The position numbers and the translations under genes were made by a program. A stretch of 64,000 nt of DNA from Rothia nasimurium (GTDB taxonomy: Bacteria; Actinomycetota; Actinomycetes; Actinomycetales; Micrococcaceae), in the NCBI RefSeq assembly GCF_928381705.1, contig NZ_CAKMSR010000012.1, positions 23,661 to 87,660 on the forward strand, written 5' to 3'. This document shows, in pieces, positions 25,522-34,441 of this stretch (the first letter of the stretch is position 1; the number at the start of each line of letters is the position of its first letter). The notes below the pieces were generated by a model, which worked only from the letters and a program-made list of their open reading frames with translations, did no database searches and was not told the origin of the DNA.

Positions 25522-27755
25522 TTTTCGAGCCTATCGAGTGCGGTGAAGAAGCCTTCGCCGTTGTTGACGTGGCCCTGCCAGATTTCGGGAATAAAGGAGG
25601 ACTTGGGGGTCAGTTCCCGCAGCTGCTTGCCGAGAGCTGCCCAGTCTACGTCACCTTCGCCGACCTGGACGCCTTCGCCGTCCACGCCGATGCCGTCCAC
25701 CAGGTGCAGGTGGATGGAGCGGGGTGCCAGCAGCTCAACGGCCTCGGAGAGAGGAATCTTGAGGAAGTTGGCCGCCAGCATGGTGTGGGAGATGTCCAAG
25801 CAGAGGGCGGTGTTGTAGGTGTCGGAGAAGTCAGCGGTGTCCTTGGGGTCAAGGAAGAGGTTGTGGTACTGCTGACCACCCATGAGCCAGGGGTAAGGAG
25901 GCAGGGTCTGGGCCGCGATACGCACGCCCGAAGTATCAAGCTTGGCAAGTGCCTCGCCGATACGCTCGTACTTGTCGGCACGGGCGGACGGGGCGATGTG
26001 GCCGTCCTTGGTGAATCCACCCATGGTGACGACCATGACCGGGTCGTCGTCCACGGTGAAGTAGCGGGTCAAATCGCGGGTGATGTCGATGGTGCGCTGG
26101 ACTTCTGCAATCGAGCGTTCCCAGGTTTCCTGGTCGCGGGAGGCCAGGTCTACCAAGAAGTCACCGGCGAAGAGGTCGGGCAAGTGGGTGGTGAAGGACA
26201 TGTCGAGCTTACGGTCAAAGACCTCATCGATATCGACTTCAAGGTCCTTGTAGGAGAAGTGGAACTCCAGGAAGTCAGGCTCAGCGTCCTCAATCAGGGG
26301 CTTGTAGTCGTGGTAGCGGACAGGCAGGCCCCAGGGTCGGTCAAACTTGAAGTCGCGGCGGGTCACGAGGTCGTCCTTCAGGTCGCCCTCGAAGAAGAAG
26401 GTGCCAGCTTCGACCTCACGCTGCATAGTGCGGCCCAGGAGCTGGGGCAGGTAGTTGGGCTGCAGACCGCGGCCGGGTGACTTGACCTCGACGTCCGCCT
26501 CTGTCACGACCTCACCCTTAGCGATGGTGCGGGTAGCAACCAGAGACTTAGCAAGGTTGACGCGGTTCATGAGCTCACCGGTGGAGACCTCGCGGGGGGC
26601 TGAGGTACCGATAGATTCCTCTACCTCACGAATCTGCTGCACCATAGCCTTGAACTCGTCAGGCAGCAGAGAGACGGTGTGGTCGTTGCCTTCGAGGGTC
26701 TTATCGACGGTGAAGTGCTTTTCAATAATCTTGGCACCGCGGGCAACGGCTGCGATGGGTACGTGGTAGCCGCGTTCGTGGCCTGAGTAGCCCACCAGGC
26801 ACTGGCCGATTTCAGCCAGGCGGTCCATGTAGGCCAGGTTGACGTCTTTGAAGGGAGCTGGGTAAGTGGACTGGCACTGCAGCAGGGCGTAGGAAGCACC
26901 CAGGGAGCGTAGCAGATTGACCGACTCCCGGATTTCTTCTTCACGGCTCATACCGGTGGATACCAGCATGGGCAGGCCACGGGAGGCCATATCCCGTAGA
27001 AGGTCGTGGTTGGTCAGGTCAGCTGAGGCAACCTTGAGACCCTGAATACCGTAGTCGACCAGGGCCTGTACCGAGGGGCCGTCCCAGGGGGTGCACATGA
27101 TATCCATGTCGTGCTGTTTGACATGGTCAAAGACCTCGTACATCTGATCCACGGTAAAGGAGAAGCGGGAGAGCAGGTCGAGGGTGTACTGAACACCCAG
27201 GTCTTCGCCGGCTGACTTTGAGCCCTTCTGCCGGTAGAGGGCATCCATGTCACGGAGCTGGAACTTAACCGCATCAGCCCCGGTATCAACAGCCAGGTCA
27301 ACCAGGCGCTTGGCCAGGTCAACGTCGCCCTGGTGGTTGTTACCGATTTCGGCAATGATGAAGGAGGGTGAGTCTTCGGTGATTTCGGTGCGGCCAATGC
27401 GCAGCACGTTCTGCTCGTCCATGGCGATAGCAACCAGGTGGCCGCGCTCGTCCACCAGGGGAAGAAGGCTGATGCCCTTGGCGAATTCGCCCTGTAGCTC
27501 TGCCGGTTCCGAACCGATGGGGGCAGTCTTGACGCCCAGGTTAGCCACCTCAAGGGCGCTAGTTTCAAGGGAGGCAGCGGGGTTGGCAATCAGCCAGCGG
27601 CGGAAGTCGCCGTCTGACAAGGAGCCCTTGAGCACACCAGATTCGTTGACCAGAAAAATAATGCGCTGCCCGTTAGCAGAAATCTTCTGTAGGGCGGTCA
27701 GTACCGGGTCCTCAGAGAAAACGATGTAGGGGGTGATATTACGTTCGATAATCAT
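25512..27755 (-). CDS. Nonulosonic acid synthase fusion: CBS - NeuB - SAF - sugar epimerase
   Basis: 747 residues, about twice the length of a NeuB. Residues 1-125: two CBS-like repeats (IIFLVNESGVLKGSLSDGDFR; LLPLVDERGHLVAI). Residues 131-385: NeuB TIM barrel (SFIIAEIGNNHQGD, AVKFQLRDM, VSTGMS, KHFTVDKTLEGNDH). About 405-465: SAF antifreeze-like domain (IAKGEVVTEADVEVKSPGRG). About 470-747: a sugar-phosphate isomerase/epimerase barrel (PDFLEFHFS, LCLDISHTMLA, HLHLVDGIG). NeuB enzymes join phosphoenolpyruvate to a hexosamine or hexose to form a nine-carbon acid. NeuA lies upstream by 6 bases; no NeuC or legionaminate/pseudaminate genes are present, so the product is open. Confidence 0.88.
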   Translation of the reverse strand: MIIERNITPYIVFSEDPVLTALQKISANGQRIIFLVNESGVLKGSLSDGDFRRWLIANPAASLETSALEVANLGVKTAPIGSEPAELQGEFAKGISLLPLVDERGHLVAIAMDEQNVLRIGRTEITEDSPSFIIAEIGNNHQGDVDLAKRLVDLAVDTGADAVKFQLRDMDALYRQKGSKSAGEDLGVQYTLDLLSRFSFTVDQMYEVFDHVKQHDMDIMCTPWDGPSVQALVDYGIQGLKVASADLTNHDLLRDMASRGLPMLVSTGMSREEEIRESVNLLRSLGASYALLQCQSTYPAPFKDVNLAYMDRLAEIGQCLVGYSGHERGYHVPIAAVARGAKIIEKHFTVDKTLEGNDHTVSLLPDEFKAMVQQIREVEESIGTSAPREVSTGELMNRVNLAKSLVATRTIAKGEVVTEADVEVKSPGRGLQPNYLPQLLGRTMQREVEAGTFFFEGDLKDDLVTRRDFKFDRPWGLPVRYHDYKPLIEDAEPDFLEFHFSYKDLEVDIDEVFDRKLDMSFTTHLPDLFAGDFLVDLASRDQETWERSIAEVQRTIDITRDLTRYFTVDDDPVMVVTMGGFTKDGHIAPSARADKYERIGEALAKLDTSGVRIAAQTLPPYPWLMGGQQYHNLFLDPKDTADFSDTYNTALCLDISHTMLAANFLKIPLSEAVELLAPRSIHLHLVDGIGVDGEGVQVGEGDVDWAALGKQLRELTPKSSFIPEIWQGHVNNGEGFFTALDRLEKWL

Positions 27756-27761
27756 AGTGTT

Positions 27762-28481
27762 TTAGCCTTCGTTTTCTTCTGATGCGAGTGTGGTGAGCAG
27801 TTGATGTTCTGCGACGGAAAAGTCGATGGGAGCGTCAATATCTACGCCCTCAACTTCATCGAGCATGAAGAGCTCGATGTTGCCGCCCAGTCGGTTGTGC
27901 AGGGTTTCGTAGAGCTCGGTCTTGGTGATGTACATGGAGCCGTTTTCGCGGTAGCGGAAAGTCTCTCGGGTGAGCTCCTGACGGCGAGGACGGGCCATGA
28001 CCTCGTATTGGGCAGTTGGTGGCTCTGTGGCGGCCCAGATAAAGGGGCCGATGGGGATAACGCCCACCATGGAATCCGAAGCTGAGGCAGCGAACTGGCG
28101 GATAGCGCGGGCCAGGGTGCCGGGCAGGCGGACGGGTGAGGTCGCCTGCAGGAGCATGACGGCGTCCGGACGTTTGCCCTCCGCTGTATAGAACTCGATA
28201 GCGTGCTCAATCACCGGTTCGGTGGCGGTGGTATCTTCTGCCAGGTGAGCCGGGCGCATGAAGGGCACCTCTGCCCCGTACTGGCGGGCAATATCAGCTA
28301 GCTCCGCGTCGTCGGTTGAGACCAGCACATCGACCAGGTGTTCGCCTTCCAGCTCGGCCTTTGCGGCAAGGGCCTGCTCGATGGTCCAAGCAACGAGGGG
28401 CTTACCTGCGATGGGCTTAAGGTTCTTTCGGGGAATTCCCTTGGACCCGCCGCGAACGGGTATCACGCATAGAACGCGCAT
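27762..28481 (-). CDS. neuA: Acylneuraminate (CMP-nonulosonate) cytidylyltransferase
   Basis: 239 residues. VLCVIPVRGGSKGIPRKNLKPIAGKPL is the CTP-binding signature of NeuA/KdsB-like enzymes (only part quoted in the family motif), and STDDAELADIA and TEPVIEHAIEF follow as in NeuA. It activates a nine-carbon sugar acid as the CMP derivative for transfer. It directly follows a putative transferase gene (TAG then ATG) and precedes the NeuB fusion by 6 bases. G+C-rich. The acid could be Neu5Ac, Kdn or another nonulosonate; the sequence does not decide. Confidence 0.93.
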   Translation of the reverse strand: MRVLCVIPVRGGSKGIPRKNLKPIAGKPLVAWTIEQALAAKAELEGEHLVDVLVSTDDAELADIARQYGAEVPFMRPAHLAEDTTATEPVIEHAIEFYTAEGKRPDAVMLLQATSPVRLPGTLARAIRQFAASASDSMVGVIPIGPFIWAATEPPTAQYEVMARPRRQELTRETFRYRENGSMYITKTELYETLHNRLGGNIELFMLDEVEGVDIDAPIDFSVAEHQLLTTLASEENEG

Positions 28482-29552
28482 CTATTTAAGTTTCTCCTCT
28501 AGGTATTGTGCGATTGCCTGTGCTGGAGGTGTTGATGGCACAGCCGGTGCTGGAGTGGGGGTTTCTCCCCACTGGCTAAGGCCATACCTATCCCAAAACT
28601 CTCTAACCCACGCAGGCGGGTTGGGGTGATAAACCCAAGCAGGGATTCCCCTAATTGCCGCTTCAAGTACTCCTGTAGAAAAAATTGATACTACAGGGTT
28701 GGTCAGCGTATTGAGGGGCTCGCGACCTCGGTCAATCTCTATACCCATTTTGTCCCATAGAGCATGGGTAAGTACAGACAGTTTGTCCTTTTCGTTAGGG
28801 TGAGGTCGGTAACGAGCCCCTGTCTCCTTACAGAATGTGTACCCTGCTTGGGCGTAGGAATAACGGGGTAGTTCAGCTCCGTGCATTTGGCCTAAGAAAA
28901 TAGGTTGAACAGCCTCATCTGAAGTCTGCATAGCAGGTAGCTGCGCTGCTTCCCAGAAAAGCTGTGAACCAACCACATCATAAGTAATATCTGTACGCCC
29001 TGAAATCCAGAATTCAGCATCAGTTTGGCTAAAAGCAAGAAGGTGGGTATCAGGAGCCAGTGGCGGGGCGTATGGTGTATGGAGACCGTGCTGGACAGTA
29101 ATAAAACCTGCTCCAATACGCCGAGTCAGCCGATAGGCTGCAGCGCCCCAGGCCATATAGTGCCCCAGGGCAAGCACCTGCTGTACCCCTTCTACCACAT
29201 CATCGAGTTCTGTTTCTGTTAACGCGCTAACTTGCCAGTTACCTTCAGGAAGGTGCTCGGTAACATCTTCAGGAGCCCATACAACGTACGAACTAGGTTC
29301 TAACCAATAGGCAGGCTTCACCAAGGATCCCAGGGAAGTCGGAGACGTAGAATCTAAAGCGATAAGGATGCGGGGGCTGCTACCAGCAACATGAAGATAG
29401 CCTGTAACAGGAACAGGCTCACTGGTAGTTGCCCTACCGCCACGAACTCGTGCGGGAACGTCCTTGAGTGCGTCTTTAGCTCGCCGGAGTAAATGAGCAT
29501 TTGCCTGCCATCTGCTCCAGGCCTCGAGATCTGCCGGATAGATTAAACCCAT
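28482..29552 (-). CDS. Putative nonulosonate transferase, GT-B fold
   Basis: 356 residues with no strong match I can name. TVQHGLHTPYAPPLAPDTHLLAFS, then RYRPHPNEKD (about residue 250) and VVSIFSTGVLEAAIRGIPAWVYHP give the order His motif, HP motif, Ser-Thr-Gly motif seen in GT-B polysialyl- and CMP-sugar transferases (families 38/52 type). It sits directly before neuA and overlaps the upstream glycosyltransferase by 10 bases, which fits a transferase that uses the CMP-sugar made by the next two genes. The call rests on motifs and context, not on a recognised orthologue. Confidence 0.6.
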   Translation of the reverse strand: MGLIYPADLEAWSRWQANAHLLRRAKDALKDVPARVRGGRATTSEPVPVTGYLHVAGSSPRILIALDSTSPTSLGSLVKPAYWLEPSSYVVWAPEDVTEHLPEGNWQVSALTETELDDVVEGVQQVLALGHYMAWGAAAYRLTRRIGAGFITVQHGLHTPYAPPLAPDTHLLAFSQTDAEFWISGRTDITYDVVGSQLFWEAAQLPAMQTSDEAVQPIFLGQMHGAELPRYSYAQAGYTFCKETGARYRPHPNEKDKLSVLTHALWDKMGIEIDRGREPLNTLTNPVVSIFSTGVLEAAIRGIPAWVYHPNPPAWVREFWDRYGLSQWGETPTPAPAVPSTPPAQAIAQYLEEKLK

Positions 29553-30550
29553 AGGGTATCCATTTTCTGTGCGCGATGGAAAAAGGTATGTTCAGCCTGG
29601 CTTCGTTTAAGGCCGGCAGCGCGTATAGAATCGCTCCATCTAGGGTCCCCGATAATACGCTGGCATAGTTCAATAAGCTCTTCTGTACTCTGGTAGACAA
29701 GCACTTCAGAGCCAACGTCATAGAACTCCTCAACGTCAGGCCTGTCAATCAGTTGTAACCCGTTCATACCAGGCACCTCAAAGGTTCGCATAGCTAAACC
29801 AGCCTGTAAACCGTGAATGTTAAGTGCTGCAGCAGCAGATGCTTGAACTTCGTAAGCCTGTGCCAAAGTGATGTCTCGTTCGGAGGGAATATCTGGACGT
29901 TTCAACTCCCAAGTACGTAAACGGTCGAAAAGATGATGGGACCATTCACGGCCGTAGGCTCGTACTGGGATACCAGAATTTGATAGTTTGACTATCATTT
30001 CTTCCCGATTTTTATAGCGTGATCCTACGAATACAATCTCGTTGTTCCGTTTTTGGGGGAAATCGGCTAGAGATGGATCATAGCCGTTGGCAACAAAATG
30101 CGCATTGATGCCATCTGACGCAAGTTCCTCAGCTTCTGCACGAGCATAACTAACTACAAGAGGTAAATCACGCAAGAAGTTTTTGGTGTAACGATGGCGC
30201 TTTAGATCATCGTATAGCCATAGAATATAAGGGATTTTACGGTCAGTAACAGCCTGCCAGAAGTTATCGCCTAGGGTATCTGCTTTAATAACGATGAGTT
30301 TGTCAGGATTCACCTCGCGAAGAACCTGGAGGGCTTTAACTGTAGCCGCTTTTTCGGCGGCCTTTTGCCCGTCGAAACCAACTTTTGAGGGCAGTTCGTA
30401 AAAGGCTTTATTGCGTAGCTTGTCTTTGACCGTATCAAAGGCGTCGTAGCGATGTACCGTCACGTCGTAGCCTAGCTGAGTGAAGCTATCTGCAATGGAG
30501 TAGCAATACCCGTGGAAAGCAGGGGTGATGATAAGAAGTTTCTCTACCAT
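29543..30550 (-). CDS. CgeB-like GT-B glycosyltransferase
   Basis: 335 residues. KLLIITPAFHGYCYSIADSF opens the fold; KIPYILWLYDDLKRH and later NEIVFVGSRYKNREEMI, INIHG-type sequence (ALNIHGLQAGLAMRTFEVPGMNGLQLIDRP) follow the glycosyltransferase family typified by the spore-coat protein CgeB. In that group the RTFE-x-GxGG-x-L segment binds the donor. The donor is unknown. It follows the GT2 gene directly (TAA then ATG) and overlaps the possible nonulosonate transferase by 10 bases. Confidence 0.75.
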   Translation of the reverse strand: MVEKLLIITPAFHGYCYSIADSFTQLGYDVTVHRYDAFDTVKDKLRNKAFYELPSKVGFDGQKAAEKAATVKALQVLREVNPDKLIVIKADTLGDNFWQAVTDRKIPYILWLYDDLKRHRYTKNFLRDLPLVVSYARAEAEELASDGINAHFVANGYDPSLADFPQKRNNEIVFVGSRYKNREEMIVKLSNSGIPVRAYGREWSHHLFDRLRTWELKRPDIPSERDITLAQAYEVQASAAAALNIHGLQAGLAMRTFEVPGMNGLQLIDRPDVEEFYDVGSEVLVYQSTEELIELCQRIIGDPRWSDSIRAAGLKRSQAEHTFFHRAQKMDTLWV

Positions 30551-31468
30551 TTATCGTTTATTCTCTGCTTTCTGGATATAGGTCAGTTCTTCGCGAAGTG
30601 TGGCGTAAGGGGTAACAGCGCAATTTCGGGTTGCCCGGAGGGAGTTAAAGAGAAAGTTTGCAATAGATACGGCTCTCAAGGCAGTAGCCAGATGCTTACC
30701 TTCATTCCATTTTGAGTTATAGATAAAACGAGAGTCGAGAACCCATTGGCGGCGTTGGGCAGAGGCTCCAGATGAGCCGCCTCCCACGTGTCCTACTACT
30801 ATATCGCCGCGGAAGATTCGTTTAATGCCGTGGGCAGCCAGTCGGCGTTGCAGGTCTGTTTCTTCGCTATTCATGAAGAATCGCTCATCCATCCCTCCAA
30901 CTGTGTTGAAATCTTCGCGGCGGAGCATCATACAGGCCCCCATGAGCCAGTCAGGTTCTGCCCGGTTTCCTGTAACACAGTCTAGATCATGACCGACCAG
31001 TGCATGCCAAAACCTGGTAGGTCGTAGGCGAGCCGCTGGGGTGAACCATTCCCAAGCATGGTGACGCGTTTTAGGGAAGGCTCGGCCAACCCACTGTGGT
31101 TCGCTATTGTGTCCAGTAATTTGTGGGCTAAGCATAACTCCTTGACCCGCTCTGCTAGCTTCTTCTTCTGCTGCAGAGAGCATATCGGCAAGAAAGTTAG
31201 GGGGGAGGGTTAGATCGCTGTTAAGGATAAGCACCCAGTCACCTGTTGCTGCGGCAACACCGGTATTTACATTAGCACCAAACCCCCCGTTATTTATTCG
31301 ACGAACAACTTTAATACCATCAGTTTCAGGGAATGGCATGGGAGAGTCATCATCAGAAACAATTATTTCTAAATCCATGCCTTTCGAACATTGCTTTAAA
31401 GATTGCACCAAAAAGTAAGAATCATCAGGATTCCCATAGAACGGAATAACAACTGAAATTGAATTCAT
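30551..31468 (-). CDS. Glycosyltransferase family 2 (rhamnosyltransferase-like)
   Basis: 305 residues. ISVVIPFYGNPDDSYFLVQSL starts the GT-A fold, RRINNGGFGANVNTGVAAATGDWVLILNSD is the rhamnosyl/galactosyl-transferase pattern with NSD as the metal motif, and GGMDERFFMNSEETDLQRRL is the ED region. With dTDP-rhamnose made nearby, a rhamnosyl role is plausible but not shown. AGGAAGG lies 8 bases before the ATG. The ABC flippase gene ends 54 bases upstream. Confidence 0.85.
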   Translation of the reverse strand: MNSISVVIPFYGNPDDSYFLVQSLKQCSKGMDLEIIVSDDDSPMPFPETDGIKVVRRINNGGFGANVNTGVAAATGDWVLILNSDLTLPPNFLADMLSAAEEEASRAGQGVMLSPQITGHNSEPQWVGRAFPKTRHHAWEWFTPAARLRPTRFWHALVGHDLDCVTGNRAEPDWLMGACMMLRREDFNTVGGMDERFFMNSEETDLQRRLAAHGIKRIFRGDIVVGHVGGGSSGASAQRRQWVLDSRFIYNSKWNEGKHLATALRAVSIANFLFNSLRATRNCAVTPYATLREELTYIQKAENKR

Positions 31469-31521
31469 ACTTCACACCTTCCTGAAGTCAGTGAAAATTA
31501 TTTTATTGATACTTTTAATAG

Positions 31522-33336
31522 CTATTCAGGCAATTGCCCAAGCTCCACCAAACGGGCAAAATCTGAATTATTTTCACGCACTTCGGAAAATGTGCCTTGA
31601 GATACAATACGCCCTTCTGACATGAATAGCAATTTGTCAACATTGCGAACTGTAGAAAGTCTATGGGCGACAATAAAAACAGTTCTTCCCTCGGTAAGCC
31701 TATGTATTGCCTTGGTAATTTTATATTCAGTTTCATTATCAAGAGCAGAAGTTGCTTCATCAAGAATCAGGATACTGGGATTTCGGTAGAAAGCTCGAGC
31801 CAGGCCAATACGCTGACGCTGGCCGCCAGAGAGTCTGGTCCCATTTTCTCCTAACTTAGTTTGAACGCCTTCCTCCAAAGACTCCACGACGTCCTCAAGT
31901 TCTGCGAGCTTAATACATTCCTTCACCCGGTTATCATCAATTTCTGAATCTTTTAGACCGTACGCAATTTCCTCACGTACAGTTTTCCCTGACAGGAAAA
32001 CGTCCTGGGGCACATATCCAATTTTGCTATGCCAAGTTTCTAAATCTTCACTAATATTTTTACCGTTATCAAGGACTTGCCCCGCACTAGGAGTAAGAAG
32101 ACCAAGAATAAGATCAATGAGGGTAGTTTTTCCAGAACCGGACCCACCCACAAAAGCAATAGAGCTTCCTACAGGAACCGAAAAGTTTAGATTGCTTAAA
32201 ACATCATTCTTTCCATCGGGGTAACGATAGCTCAAATTCTCCACCTGTACATTTGTAGGCTGTATTGAGGATTCAACCTGGCTAAAGATACCGATATTTG
32301 GTTCACTTTCGAGAAACTTAAACTCACCAACTTCAAGCTCTTTAATGGCTTCCTCATACTTTTCTACATAGGGAATTGAAGCGCGAAGCGTGCCAAGAGT
32401 AGCAATCACACGAACGAAGTTTGGAAGAATTCTGACGCATGCAGCCGCAAAAACAGCCATATAAGCCGCTTGTGCTAATCCTCCTGAAAAAACCATAAAC
32501 GCCATAATTAGCGCAATGCCACCAATAAAAACTATTTCAAGTAAATATTTGGGAAGCTCATAATAAAAACCTTTTAGCCTGGCTGCAGCAACCACATCAG
32601 TTCGAGCTTTTTGATAAGTATATAAGCCGCGTTCAGCTACACCGTGAATAATATTCTCCCGAAAACCATCCGCAGCTGATAAAGTGGCCTCTGATGCCCT
32701 AAGCTCCTTCGTCCACACAACATACCCAGCGTTCATATTTCTTTTTTTCAAGAAAGTTTGTATGAGAAATGACGTCAAGCCAAAATATACAAATGCGATT
32801 AACGTTTCGACAGGCATTACAACAGACAAAAGAACCATTAGCACAAGGATAGAAAGACCTTCCCCGGCAATGTTGATAATACTACCAGCGTACCCAGTAT
32901 ATACTTGAGAGTTTGCTGAACCGGTTATTTGAAGAATTTCAGCGGTTGAACGCTGCCTGTGAGCAGTGTAAGGTTCATGAATATAAGCCCCTAACATTGA
33001 CACAGAGCTTGCAGCCTGCTGCTTTGCGATAAATCCAGTTGTCCACCATTTAATAGCTAATGAAAAGATTCCCTTTAATACAAAAGAAACTACAAGGATG
33101 AAAGATAAATAGAGAATAAATTTCTCTTTACTAGGGTTTCCAAATATACGATACATTTGCCCTAGGTAACCCGACGTATAATCCCCACCCGTCGCCACTT
33201 GGATTACAGGCAAAATTACTGCTACACCCACTAAATCAAGAAGCGAGATAAAAAATAGAAGTAATAATGCGAGTATCAGTAGGTAGAATTTTTTTCCTGG
33301 AAAGAGATATCTCAGTCTTGTGATCATTGAGCCCAA
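31522..33336 (-). CDS. PglK-like ABC flippase (ATPase-permease)
   Basis: 604 residues. Six membrane helices lie within residues 15-325; the nucleotide-binding domain has Walker A (GGSGSGKTT), signature LSGGQRQR, Walker B (ILILDEATSAL) and the H-loop (IVAHRLS). The membrane half (AEILQITGSANSQVYTG; PKYLLEIVFIGG) resembles PglK/WlaB, which flips lipid-linked oligosaccharides. The start is TTG at 33336: GAGGAG lies exactly 6 bases before it, while the next ATG (33327) is too far. First gene of the A+T-rich minus-strand cluster. A peptide or drug exporter role is less likely in this setting. Confidence 0.85.
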   Translation of the reverse strand: MGSMITRLRYLFPGKKFYLLILALLLLFFISLLDLVGVAVILPVIQVATGGDYTSGYLGQMYRIFGNPSKEKFILYLSFILVVSFVLKGIFSLAIKWWTTGFIAKQQAASSVSMLGAYIHEPYTAHRQRSTAEILQITGSANSQVYTGYAGSIINIAGEGLSILVLMVLLSVVMPVETLIAFVYFGLTSFLIQTFLKKRNMNAGYVVWTKELRASEATLSAADGFRENIIHGVAERGLYTYQKARTDVVAAARLKGFYYELPKYLLEIVFIGGIALIMAFMVFSGGLAQAAYMAVFAAACVRILPNFVRVIATLGTLRASIPYVEKYEEAIKELEVGEFKFLESEPNIGIFSQVESSIQPTNVQVENLSYRYPDGKNDVLSNLNFSVPVGSSIAFVGGSGSGKTTLIDLILGLLTPSAGQVLDNGKNISEDLETWHSKIGYVPQDVFLSGKTVREEIAYGLKDSEIDDNRVKECIKLAELEDVVESLEEGVQTKLGENGTRLSGGQRQRIGLARAFYRNPSILILDEATSALDNETEYKITKAIHRLTEGRTVFIVAHRLSTVRNVDKLLFMSEGRIVSQGTFSEVRENNSDFARLVELGQLPE

Positions 33337-33401
33337 CCCAATCTCCTCTAAAGTTAACGCTGTAAGTTTTATTTCCCTATCCCACTACGCTACAGCGAAA
33401 A

Positions 33402-33431
33402 ATAGCTTCGCGCCACCAGGCACGAAGCTAT
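33402..33431 (-). terminator. Intrinsic terminator of glmU-prs
   Basis: ATAGCTTCG (33402-33410) pairs with CGAAGCTAT (33423-33431); on the minus strand the stem is followed by TTTTT. It lies about 22 bases past the prs stop. Confidence 0.85.
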
Positions 33432-33452
33432 CTTCCAGTGATATTGATGATG

Positions 33453-34436
33453 TTAGTTAGCGCGTCCGTCGAACAGGCTTGTTACCGAACCTTCGTCGAA
33501 GACTTCCTTGATCGCACGAGCCAATAGAGGTGCAATCGATAGTACAGTCAGGTTGTCAAAAGTCTGCTCGGGCTTCAGTGGCAGGGTGTTGGTAACAACA
33601 ACTTCGCTGGCACCGCAGTTTGCCAGGCGCTCAGCTGCAGGATCAGAGAAAACAGCATGGGTAGCTGCAATGATGACGTCCTTAGCACCGTTCTCCTTAA
33701 GCACACGTACTGCACCGGCGATAGTGCCACCGGTATCAATCATGTCGTCGATGAGCACGCAGGTACGCCCCTCGATGTCACCCACAACGGTCTTTGAAAC
33801 AGCCTGATTGGGCACGTTGACATCGCGAGTCTTGTGGACGAAAGCCAGCGGGGCGCCGCCAAGGAGTTCAGCCCACTGCTCAGCAACGCGTACACGGCCG
33901 GTGTCGGGTGAAACCACGGTGACGTTATCGGTATCGACCTTGCTTGCTACGTACTCAGCAAGCAGGGGGATAGCCATCAGGTGGTCAACGGGGCCGTCGA
34001 AGAAACCCTGAATCTGAGCGGTATGTAGGTCAACGCTCATCAGGCGGTGGGCACCGGCGGTCTTGTAGAGGTCTGAGATCAGGCGTGCTGAGATGGGTTC
34101 ACGGCCCTTGTGCTTCTTGTCCTGGCGGGCGTAGGGGTAGAAGGGGGAGACCACGGTGATAGAACGAGCTGAGGCACGCTTGAGCGAGTCAATCATGATC
34201 AGCTGTTCCATGATGGCGTCGTTAATCGGTGCCGGGTGGGACTGGATTACGAAAGCGTCCTTCCCTCGCACTGAATCCTCGAAACGAACGTAGGTTTCCC
34301 CGTTAGCGAAGGTGTAGGCGGATGAAGGAAGAACTTCGTTCCCCAGTTCCGCTGCAATCTGTTCAGCGAGTTCGGGGTGGGCGCGGCCTGAGACCAGCGC
34401 CATCTTCTTCTCGCCTGGATTCGTAATCTCAGTCAT
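33453..34436 (-). CDS. prs: Ribose-phosphate pyrophosphokinase
   Basis: 327 residues. SHPAPINDAIMEQLIMIDSL, PFYPYARQDKKHKGREPISA and the PRPP-binding loop VLIDDMIDTGGTI identify class I PRPP synthase. It makes phosphoribosyl pyrophosphate from ribose 5-phosphate and ATP for purines, pyrimidines, His, Trp and NAD. glmU ends 5 bases upstream, the conserved glmU-prs order. AAGGAAAG lies 12 bases before the ATG at 34436; M12 is an alternative start. In many relatives rplY follows directly; here the glycan cluster does. Confidence 0.97.
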   Translation of the reverse strand: MTEITNPGEKKMALVSGRAHPELAEQIAAELGNEVLPSSAYTFANGETYVRFEDSVRGKDAFVIQSHPAPINDAIMEQLIMIDSLKRASARSITVVSPFYPYARQDKKHKGREPISARLISDLYKTAGAHRLMSVDLHTAQIQGFFDGPVDHLMAIPLLAEYVASKVDTDNVTVVSPDTGRVRVAEQWAELLGGAPLAFVHKTRDVNVPNQAVSKTVVGDIEGRTCVLIDDMIDTGGTIAGAVRVLKENGAKDVIIAATHAVFSDPAAERLANCGASEVVVTNTLPLKPEQTFDNLTVLSIAPLLARAIKEVFDEGSVTSLFDGRAN

Positions 34437-34441
34437 TACTG

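Noticed and set aside
25569..26480. 303-codon open frame on the plus strand
   Set aside because: It is antisense to the NeuB fusion, lacks family motifs and a ribosome site, and reflects the G+C-rich codon pattern of the gene on the other strand.
31522..33336. Bacteriocin or peptide exporter partner for the PqqD-like protein
   Set aside because: The ABC protein has no C39 peptidase domain, its membrane half resembles PglK, and it lies 14 kb from the PqqD-like gene in an opposite-strand glycan operon.
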